Assembly (NCBI RefSeq): GCF_964355755.1
Contig: NC_092671.1
Span: 39,947,304 to 40,007,303 of the forward strand
From: Antedon mediterranea
Taxonomy: Eukaryota; Echinodermata; Crinoidea; Comatulida; Antedonidae
Direction: 5' to 3'
DNA: 60,000 bases
Position 1 is the first letter of the stretch. The number at the start of each line of letters is the position of its first letter. The translations under genes and the position numbers were made by a program. This document shows positions 47,301 through 59,300 of this stretch, piece by piece. A model generated the notes under the pieces. The model made no database searches and was not told where the DNA came from. It saw only the letters and a program-made list of their open reading frames with translations.

Positions 47301-50300
47301 ATTTAATTACAAACGACGACATTTGCTGTTATTACGTTTTCATTTTATAATGATTATTACTGTATTATTATGACTAAAAACCGAAATAAATACTACTAAA
47401 ACTTAAAAAAATCATCTTATCGCTGACAGATACGTAAGAACTCAGACACGTGTAGGTAGGCCTTCAGAACGTTTATATTATTTTAGTAAATAAGACGACA
47501 TCCGTTGCCATGGAAAAACGATCGTAGTTCATTTCATTTGTCTTATTTGACACATTATAGAATGCGTATTTTTTTTTAAAAAAGGGAATCCCTCGTCAGC
47601 AAAAACACGTAGCTGTAAGTTATTGAGGAAACATCTACCAAAAATGTTTAATTACCGTAAACAAACAGATAATTTTACTGAATTATTTAAGAAAAAAAAT
47701 AAATAGAAAACGATCATACGCCACATTGAACCTTTTGGACACACTACAAATGGACCCGTACAAATGCGTTTTTTTTTTTTTAATAATAAAGAGGAATCCC
47801 CATTCAGCAAAAACACGTAGCTGTTATAGAAGAAAATCTGCCAAAATGTTTAATTGCCTTAGGCTACAGTACGACAGTACGTGTATATGATCATTTCACT
47901 GAATTATTAATAAATAAAATATATGGAAAATGATCATACGTCATTACTAAGTCGTCTCTTTGACGCCGGCCCTATAAATGCGTGTTTTTTATAATAAAAG
48001 GTTAATCCCGGTCAGAAAAAACACGTAACACGAAATCTACGAGTAATTCGACCCCATAGCCCGGCAGGCTTTTCGCTTAAAACAGGGTGTTGTTAATTCA
48101 ACCAATTTTAAATATACCAAATACAATAGAAATAATTACTTGATCGAATGTAATCAGGGAAGATAATTAGAATAAAATAAAAGAATAAAAATTGATAAGT
48201 ATAAAATTATACGTTGTTGGTACTTTACCTGGGCTTAATTGAATTGTAATACTAACTATACAACAGTTAAAATATTTTTTTATTAATTAATGTTCTCTTA
48301 CGTAAATAAAAAAGACACATCAAACATACGTTTATAAAACTATAATACTAGATTTAAATAAATGTTAACAAATATATGCCTAATTAAACGAAGTCTACAA
48401 TCAAATCAATGGTCATTTTTATTAGCACACATTTCACCGAGACCTGTATGTAAAATAAAAAAACAATTTAAATATAAAAATATTCATACGGCAAAAGCAT
48501 ACCACTAGTTTTACGCCGATCAAATCATTACAAGTAATTATTCAAATTGGGTACGAGTAGGCCAAATAATGGGTACGAGTAAGCCAAAAATGGGTACGGG
48601 TAAGCCAAAAAATGGGTACGAGTAAGCCAAATACTTGGGTACGAGTAAGCCAAATATTTAGGTACGAGTTGACATGGGTACGGGTTGGTTTGGGTACGGG
48701 TTAGCCAAAGTGGGTACGAGTTGACCAATTATTTGGGTACGGGTTAGCCAAGTTGGGTACGAGTTGGCATGGGTACGGGTTGGTTTGGGTACGGGTTGAC
48801 CAGCACCCCCTTCCCTTTACCAGCTAACCCGTCATATATAAAGCTATAGCGGGTCGGCCAACCTCAATTTTCACTAGGCCTAAGTGACAACTAACCTTGG
48901 TATCAAAGTAAAGAGCTGTGATTTACGAGAGCCAGTTGCAATAAATCACAGCTTGTGGTCTGACAGTGCAAGATAAACAGATACAGTGTATATAGCAAAC
49001 CAAACAAAATAAATGTTTCCGTAAAGAAAAAAATAAAAGTATTCATACAGTTGTATTCATTATAAAAAAATATTGTTTTTACATGTTCGAATCGTGAAAA
49101 TCGGTTAAGTTTACGTGGAGCTAGAAGAAAGTTAAAATACATTTTCAATCATGTCAATGAGCGTAGTGATAGTAATTCCTCGATGATGCACTAGGCCTAC
49201 ATAAGACGTAATGCTGTTTTAGTATATCTATTTGTAACACTTCATCACGTTATTTTGCAGTAAATATGTTATATTATAATGTCAATATTATGATTATATT
49301 AATTATTGAGGAAAAACGATTAAATTTATTTTGATGTAATAAAAGTTCTGAACTATTTTTCTTGTGCGTAATTAAGTGACCGAGTCGCGCGGCTGCTAAG
49401 AAAAAAATACAGTATTTTTGTGGCCGCTGCACACGTGGTCGAGAGCATGTAGATGGTTTACTTGATTGAATGGCGTATTAATTTTATATATAATAACAGG
49501 GCTCGAAATTCACGCTAGCAAACTAGCATTTTGCTAGTAGATTCTTGATAATTGGTAGTTAAAAATGTCAAAACTAGCAAATTTTTGCTAGTGTAAGTTT
49601 AGCTTAGCCGCCGATCGCTATGTCGACAACGGCTAAATAGTAATAGGAACCAATTTGGTGAAATCAATTGTTTCATTTAGGCGTCAGCCAATTTAGGCCA
49701 AGAAACGCGAATAGCACCGTGAATCATGTGGTAGCATAGACGTTAACGATGTGCATTATAAACACATTAAATCACGTGCATTTAGTAGGTCGCTGAGGAT
49801 TACATCATCAGTCACGTGATTACAGAATACGCAATTATCAATTTAGGGATTTAACGAACGAAATAAATATTTTGCCTACACAGCCAGTGGTGGTCGAAGC
49901 GCATGTTTAATATGTTCGTAAATATTAAACAACCCCATACTTAATGGACTCTACTAATTTTGTTTACGATGATCTTCCGCTCGAGAAGAAAGTCTCCTCG
50001 GCACACCACGAGGTCCTGTGCGATTGGTTTCTTATGCCTATTTGTTTACCTGTGGAATAATTCCCATCACAACTTTAATTTACACAGCCTAGCAATGGGC
50101 AAAGGATTCATTTAATCAGCCCACAATAAATTGAGACCAACATCATGCTTCTTCTCGCGATAGGATAGATTAGTCGAGCGAGAGACGGCGGACCATGGCA
50201 TGGATGGCCGATGAGTGAGGCGGGCGTAGCTTGGACGGATTAGTTAGGGTCTACACTACAATTTCGCTCGGTGGCAATTAAATTTATAATTTTAATTACG

Positions 50301-53300
50301 TCTGGATATAAACAATATAAAACTCAGTTTTGCCATCGGCAATACAATTTTATACATACAATTTTGTTCTGCTTAAAATTATAAAAGTTTGACGTTTCGA
50401 CATAAAAAAAAGTGGGCCGAAACGTCTCGGGACGAATCGTCCATAGGCCGAAACGCCCCTGATTTGGCTAGCATGAAAGCTAAAATGGATAGTACAATGT
50501 TTCAATTGGGTAGAAAATTGCAATTGGTAGAAAAATGTTTTAATTGGGAGTTGAAATACCTATAAATGACAATAACATATTCAATATTTTATTCCCATTT
50601 TCAAGACAATATTTTACCTCTGCCAAGGAGGTATATGTAGTAGTCACATGAAGATATTTACTTTGACCAAAAATTGGATTAAAAAAAACAATTTATAGAA
50701 AAAAAAAATCAAATTGGCTGAAAGTCAATGGTTTTTTATTTAATTTACCTTTTTATTAAAGAGAACACATTTTTTGGATCTTCAAAATTGCGTATTTAAA
50801 AAATAAATAAAATATTCATTGTTCATGTTTTTGGGTGACAATACTGTACATCTTTATAATAAAGCACATAATAATATTATTACAGTAGAAAAGAAATCCT
50901 ATAACACCAGAGCTAATGAATTTAGAAAGTAGTTCCAGCTTACTAGGCAGAGAGCACTAGCTGACCTTGCTTGAGCAATAAACTTCCTAATCTAAACAAG
51001 CTATTATCGTAATCCAATTAAAATGCAATTAACAGTCCTAGACCTTAATCCCTAAAATGATGGTCAGAAATCAGCAAAATTGGTAAAGGGAAGGAACACC
51101 TCATGCATGAGTAAAGTTACCACCACACCCAAAGGCAACACCCAATGTTGTTCATTACAGCCTAGTCATTCCGACCTTCTTTGGTTTGTTGTCGCTTTGC
51201 TGTTCCAACAAGCTCTTTCCATCTGTTACGTTTTGGTTTTGTAATATCCATTTGCTTACGATGTAAAAACCACAGAATATGAAGATTGTTTAGCTCAGTA
51301 AATCGAGTAATTTATAATATGAATTCTAGACACACTCTCATCAACTTAAATTGCATTTCCCTTACATTGCTTTATGTAACTAATAAGTAAAGTATCATTG
51401 CTTGTTTATGTAAAGCATAAATAATTAAGAGTACTGGAAATGGGTGGTGTCGCTCGAGAGGAGCTGAAGAAAAGAGGGAAGATTGAAAGTGTTAGATGAC
51501 GACATAGATTTTAAACAACAGCAGGTGGAGGTATTTTCTAGCTTGTTAAGCATTTGTGTAATGATAGGATTGAAGTAATTTAACGAGTAGTATCATTTAA
51601 AAAGTTCTCATTAACGAGCATCCTGGCCAGGGGATTTACTAATTGTGAACAAATTGTAATATCATGTTATTATAGGATGTTCGGTAGGAAATCATTTCAA
51701 TGACATCTGACAATGAGAAAGCTTTTTATTATTCTTTATTATTATTCCTGAAGCGTAACTGTACTTGTAAATATTGGCGTTTGCATACCGAGATAACTTG
51801 CATATTAGTCTAGGTTGTTGGTCCTATATATAATTGTAACAAGAACGTACAAGACAAAAGAATAACTGTACAAGTAAAACGGTTGTATTAGATGTGATTA
51901 CACGGTATACTTAAATGCGAATATATGTATACAATAAATACGCTTGACTGACTACTGTTTTTATTTGGTGTATATCACAATTTCCAAACAAACAATTCAA
52001 AAGACTGTGCTTTTCATATGGTAGTAATAATTATAGAAGATGCATTTTCTATACAAGTACTTCAGACTTAATATTAGAATTTAAATGAACTTAAGCAGGC
52101 AGAACATTAAAACAAAACCCTTGACTTAAAACAACAAAGTAATAATTGGTTAAGTAGCAAGACAATTGATATGTAAACAATTAATGTGTTTCTCTCATTG
52201 ACACACTTGGTTTTAATCTATTTAACAAGGAGCTCTCCTACCAGATGTAATTAGTTAAGTAAACTACTTATATTGTCCATCAATTGCTACTTTACATTTC
52301 TATATGCTCTTATAATCAACTTTATTATTGTTAATTGGCTTTTACATCAATGGAGTATTGAGTAGAGCAGAAGAACTATTCTGAATAAACTACTGTATAT
52401 TGGCAATGATGAGTGCTTTTTGACATATTTTAGGTAGTTTTGATTTTTTCCATCAATCACTTTACAGGTATAAAAAATATATTAAAGAAATCTTCATAAC
52501 ATTCAATCGTCTGTTTATGCGCAAAAAAAAAAGATTTTTTTCCAAATGATTTTTCCCCTTCCATCACTTTACAGGTATCAAATGATATTTAAGAAAATCA
52601 TAAACTTTCTAAGCACTGTTACCAGAATCCTAAACTAAGGTGTAATTCTAAGTTACTTTTAGATTGAAAATCTACTTTTGTTGGACCTTTCTCTTTCTCC
52701 CTTATTATTTCACCATTCATAGATTTTAATCAAATTAATCAATAATAATCGAATCTAATTATATCAGAATAATATTGTGACAGAAGCCTCTTTTCATCAT
52801 CAACTTTGAAAAATTAAGAATTATTAGGTAAATTAAAATCGAGTGAGTCACCAATCATTAATCATTCAATAAGTTGTGTCTGACCTTTTCCGAGGTAATC
52901 ATGCGCGACAAGACAAACCATAGGTAGGAATATTAATACAACAAGTGTGATGCTTCGAGGCAATCAAAATAAAAGGTGACAAGTCATTTCAAAGAATGTT
53001 GCTCTCGGCATTGTGTAGACAACGAATTAGTCATTTAATTTGGTAGATTTTTGTATTAAAAAAACACGGACACTAATATATTAAGGTGCCTCTGTTTCTG
53101 TTGAATAGACTTTTAATAGTTTAGTATAATGTATAAATGATGTAATTATTTATACATTAAGTCACAATTTTTTTACACATGGTAGCCTATCCTGCATCTG
53201 CAGAATAAGTGCGCCCTGAAGTACAATCTAAAAATTTAGGAATGTGGGTTAATTTAATTTGTTTATTTTTCCACTTTTTGGCAGGTATGGCTATAAAACA

Positions 53301-56300
53301 GATTAAATGTATTACAAATAAAGTTTTTTTTTTTAAATATGAAAACATTCTGTCTTTGCCCATAAAAATCACTGCCATAAAAGTAGAATATTTCAACATG
53401 TGTTATGTCAGCAAGTAAAACAAAACAAAGTTGTACTTACAATCCATGATGGATAAAGAATCGGGAGAAGTTCCTTGTGGCACTCCTTTCCTCTTTTTTA
53501 ATTTCTCGTACATCAACAAAGCTTTACGTCTTCTCTCATCTGCTCTTCTCTGCCTTTCAAGTTCCAATCTTAAAGCTGGATCAATATCTGGCATTGCTAA
53601 TGGTTCATGCGTCTCTGACTCTGGGGAGGGGGAAGGGGTAATTGGTTTGAGGGGTGGTGGAAGAGATTGAGTTGCTGGTATCATAGTAGCAACATGATTG
53701 ATAAGAGTTGGAGAAGGTGGCTCTGAAATACAACAATATCCATGTTTTGTTAACATTCTTTACTTAACAGTTTAAAGACAAAAGTTGTTAACCAGTCTCT
53801 GTGTTAATGTTTTATAAACAAACTTAAAAATGTATTGTAAGTAAGATTTTGCTACTTATTTATTGAGGATTCTGATATTGGAATATATTTTTATTTTATT
53901 TTGATATAGTATTTTAATGCAATTTTAATGTTTATACAAATTATATTATCCTAAATGATTTTTTATGCATTTTTAATGTTTATACAAATTATATTCTAAA
54001 TGTTTTTTGTCCAATCAGTGCAATAGGAGACCTACTAGATAGTGATTAAGTTCACTTTTTAGGAATCCTCTCTCTTTTTTTCTTGTTCTTGTCCATTATG
54101 GAGACAAAATAAATGAAGTGAAAGTTTAACCAAAAATTATTACAATGTAACACTGTAGGTTAAAGACCATTTTACAGACATTTTTAATTGCACACCCCAA
54201 AAAGGGGTAAGTCTTTACGTAACTGACATGAGTAATCATTTCCAGGTACTTCAGTGAAATCGTAATAATTCTTTAAATTATAATTGTACTAGTTTTATTG
54301 TCTAGACTACAGATTGAGACACAGACAAATAATTTCCATATTCCAAATTAATTAAGAATTAATAAACACATATTTTCCACTGTGATCACTGTTAATAATT
54401 AACTTTTCTCCAAACTATTATTGGGGAAAACCAGATGAATTTTTAAATAAGCGCACTCAGCAATAGAATAGATACAGGTGTCGCCCATGTAGAACTAATG
54501 ATATGCAGTACAGGTGTTCTGGATGAATGACATATAGGTCAGGTGACAACCAGGTCAAGTAACAATCAAGTCAGGTGACTCAAACAGTTAGCAACATACA
54601 GAATAATTGACAGTGGCTCAATGCTTGAAACTTGTCCTATAAATCAATTTGATTTGAGTGTCCGTGCGGTTATGAGAGGGGGAACCACAAACTGGGGCGA
54701 ACGCAGGTTACAAACTAAAGGAAGTACACTAACCTCAACCGTACAATGGTTGGGCTGACTGACAAGTGAACATTCAAATAGATCTATGGTGAAAAATGCA
54801 TTCTCATACAACAGTATAACAAATGTGTGGATTGTTTAGGATTCTTCTTTGTCTTAAGTTCTGTCTACATTATCAAACTAGTTTGCCAAAAAAAGTTGTG
54901 ATGATCCTAAATATGGTTGGTAGTGATATCCCTAAATATGGTAGTGATATTCCCAAATATGGTAGTGATATGACATCATCATGTCCATATATGGGCACAT
55001 CACATTTGTTTTGTTTTAGTAAGTACAAAAGTGGTATTCTTTCACATTATACATTTTTGTGAACAAGATTCTTGCTACTTTAAAAAAAAAATTAATAAGA
55101 GCCAAGTTTACTATGTGTTTTGCATAAATACTAGGGTTTAATAAAACAACAAGTTGTATTTTATGCCCAGTAGGCCATGACCACATATAACATAACTTAA
55201 TGAAATTAGTGTTCCAATTAAAAACACTACAGAAAACATAACAGTTGTCTTACAAGGGCAGTAAAATGATTATATCAAAAATGATTATGATAAATCAACA
55301 TTGAAGAAAAGCTGAAAAGTTAGCGGCATTTATTTTACACAAAATAACATGTTTAATTCTTGTGTTAAATGCAGACATGGGGTTTCAAAGGGCATTCTCA
55401 ATGCTGAAATAGTATTTTTTGGCAAAAAAATGATTTTGTGGATAATTATTTGATAGAACAGTTGTTAGTCAGTGGATTAATGTTACTACTCAGAGTTATC
55501 AATTATTTGATTGGCTGGATTTAGGATTACAAGGTTTAGAGAACATTGTTAGGAACAACGCAATTGTCGAGCATATATGGTGAATGTCATAATTTGCCTT
55601 TGAGGCTATTTTTGGTCTGTAACATTGAAAATGTTTGAGAATTTTATCCGATAAAATCAGTAAAGTCTAACATTTGTAAAAACTACCAATTAAAATAATG
55701 TATTGTTTTTCTTCTGTCTCACTGCACCATTATATATTTCTTATGGGAATGAAATTAATGTTATTTTTATTTGAATTGGACTAAATACTAGCAACTGTTG
55801 CTGAGCAAGCCATGATTACCAGTCCCAAGGGGAGAATCCTAAGGGGGTGGTGTGCTTTAGCGTTAATGACTAGACCACCAGATTGTGGATTATGCGGTTT
55901 GAATGTTTCCAATGGACCACCAGTTAGAAGTAAGTCAGTATCATGAACAAACCATCAACATTGCATTCACTAGTATACAATCAGTAATAAATATGTTTCA
56001 TACATTTTAATGTACAGAGCAAAATTTCATATCAAGATATTTGAAAGTATGTCTTTTTTTATTTTTTATTAAACCTTATTTAGTGAGAGTGACTCTATAA
56101 CCCAAACAGTGTTATAACACGGAGAAATAAGTTCTCCATGGCTACACTTTCCCAATCTTGGTAGAAATCATTTCAAAAAAATTGCTAATCAAACCAAGAT
56201 CTTTGGTAGTTAACATAATTTTATATTTCATTTTTTGCTGTTCTATTTGTAGCAATAAAGTAGTTACCGGCAAAATTATTATTCAGCATTATAAAGCTTG

Positions 56301-59300
56301 AAAATACTATATTTACAAATATTATTTTAAATGTTTGTATAACTTTTGTACATTAACATTTACATATACAATAACCAGAAACACTTTCTTACATTATATT
56401 AATTATGTGCATTCTCGGTTGTATATTTATTATGTTACTCTGTATTTTGCACTATTATTTGTGAAAATAAATGTTATTATTATTATTAAAAATCAGAACA
56501 TTCTCAATTATCAATCTGTTGGAAGGGACATAATGTCTATATAAATTGAGAGAAATTTTACAATCTCCAATAAACATAGTGAACATGTTTGTCATACAGA
56601 ATTCAACTGTCTAATAGGCTTATAATTTATTATAATTATAAAGTTTAATATCATAACACTAGACAATTAAATGGCAAAACATAATTATTTAAATCAAATC
56701 ACTGGATACCTTGATTTGCCTAGACACATGGTGAACTTAATGTTGTTATAAAGTTTGGTTGGTGAAGAATTGTTATTAGCCTGGGTGCAGAACAATTATT
56801 ATACACATTTGCGGGAAAAAAGTATAGTTATTAAAGTAAGCCTCAGCTAATTTTAATCATCATAACACAACTCCAAGTTAAAAAAAACGTGAATTGGTTT
56901 TCCCTATCCCCTATATATAGGTATTTTTGTGTGTTAATAGGCATTTGTGTGTGTTATATAGGCCAAAATTTAAAAGTGCCGTAAAAAATTTTCCCCAAGA
57001 CCCTGGGATGGGGATTTTTTTTCTGACATTCTATATGGTATACTCTATCAGAAAAAAAAGAAAAAAATTTTCCTATACTTTTTTCCCGCAAAATTTGTAC
57101 TGCACCCAGGCTATATCCACGTAATAAGACATTTCAGAATAATAGTAAATTATTATTCCTATTACGAAGTAATCATAATTATTATTTCAAACACCAACAT
57201 TTTGTTGCAAAACTCTTGTTTTTGGAACAAAAATCTAACACAAACCACATTTTTTGGTTATTTAAAGATAGACTGTGTCTACGTCCTCAATCTGTTCTTA
57301 TTTAATTTGAGAGCTATGGTGCAGTTGCTCCACCCACCTGGGTCTTATTCAAATTGAATAGTATGTTCAACAAAAAATCTAAATGAAACAATTCTTAGCG
57401 GAATGCTCCGAGGTGACTTGTTTATTTCCGAGAAATTATTATTGTTTCACTTGACTTTCATAACATAAATGAAACAATATTACCCGAATATATATAGGTC
57501 TACAAAAAATTGTGAAAACATGAAATGAAACAGAGGAAAATACTTGGTAAAATGTAGAGCATGCAATGTTATACATATAATGAATGTTTATGAGTGTAAT
57601 GGTACAAATAATGGCATGGAGTGAATGATGACAGGTTAAAAAAAGTACTATTGATTGACCGTTCAATAGTGAGTACTAATGCATGCCATGTGAACCACAA
57701 TCGTCCAATCAAATGTCAGGAATTCATTTAGGTGTTATATAAATCTGAATATTACTATACTATTCATTTCATATAATTTTTAGGAGTTACATGCATATGT
57801 AAATACTTGGTGTTTAATAAAGAGCAACAAATCTTTTAAGTATTTATTAAAGTTTATCAATATGCTTAATTAACTGTGTTTTTGAGCAGATCTCTATCTT
57901 ACTTCTATCAAAGCACTCACAGTAGATGCTGTATGAGGAGTTAGAGCAGCTCATGAGTGACTAGTCAAACATGCATACACACATTTGATATTAGTAATGT
58001 TAATTCTGGTTGCCTGGTTCATTATGAAATTCAAGCAATTCACAGAACTTACTTTGTTCAATGTTAAATTGAAGTTTTGGAAGAGGTGGTAGAGTAACAG
58101 TTGCTGATACTACAGTTATAAAAGTAAAAATAACAACATTTAAACGAAACAGACAAACTGACAGAATTAAAAAGGTCATCGCAAACAATGTGCGGCGAAC
58201 ATACATTTAAAATATTTATTTGAGATTAAACAGAGATAAAGAGTTTTGAAACATGTTTATAGTATGAACAGAGATTGATAGATGCATCTGAACAGGTTGT
58301 TGATGGTGTGACCAGCATTATAAAACAACAAAAGAAATAAAGCGTGCTGGTCTAAACAAAGTTTACAACACATGCACAAAAGGATCAAAATAACAACATA
58401 CTCTGTCAAACTCAATCAATCAGGTGACATTGATCACATGATCAGGATGTTTCCAATATGTAATATTTACAGCCACCTGATCAAAGGTTAACATATCTAA
58501 GTCAGTCAAAATTGACAATTTTCATCAGAGGCACACCCATTACAAATAATTTGTTAATATTTTCCTTTTGTGAATATATCTTAAAAAACACATTTGCAAT
58601 TATGGCACTGTGGCTTGGTGGTTTGCTTACCATACCCGGGGTACTGGGCTTACTTCCTAGCTCTGCCATATCAGAATTATGACAAAACAGCATCTCATAA
58701 CAAGACTGGCCTGGGATTGTTTCCAATTCTGTAATTGGCCAGTTATGTGTTCCTCCCAAAGAAGGAAAAACACAAACAATGTTTGACAAGATTTAGAAAT
58801 TAATATAATGTCTTGTGTGCACTTTAAAGAACCTAGTACTCATCTTTTGAGACAATGATGGGGGTTACTCCGGTGTACACATACATACACACAGCCACTG
58901 ACACATAACTCATCAAGAGGGCCTCTTAATTGTCAGCATACGCTTTTTAGGGTCACCCTCTATAAGGTAAGGTGACATACTAAAAAAAAAATAAAACAAA
59001 CCTGGTGCTTCAGTTTGAGTTACAGATTGAGGTATTTCATCTGGCTCTGTGACTGGAGATAACTCAACTAAAAAGACAAACAGACATTAAAACATTACAT
59101 TGTTTACTATTGTTACTATTGATTGTGACATCAAGATTTTAACTCTGAATTCTGAGATCCCAGGGTTAACAAAGGCCATGGGTGGTTCCTACTGGGGTGG
59201 GCGTTAGTGGAGTCTTTAAGGGCCCGTTCATGCTTAGATATTTACATGGTTAAGTTTGTTTCATGGGCACACTTAATATCGCTATGACAGATAGTAACCA

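Noticed and set aside
48528-48728. Minus-strand frame rich in Y, P and L
   Set aside because: It is a translation of the short GGGTACGAGTAAGCC-type repeat.
46457-48802. Telomere-like or centromeric repeat
   Set aside because: The motif is not telomeric and occurs in two short inverted blocks only.
53209-53670. Plus-strand frames opposite coding exon 4
   Set aside because: Shadows of the minus-strand exon and its flanks; no independent signal.
53403-53756. Single-exon 117-residue protein starting at the ATG near 53756
   Set aside because: The start and the last residues are intronic; acceptor and donor sites bound the true exon at 53441-53722.
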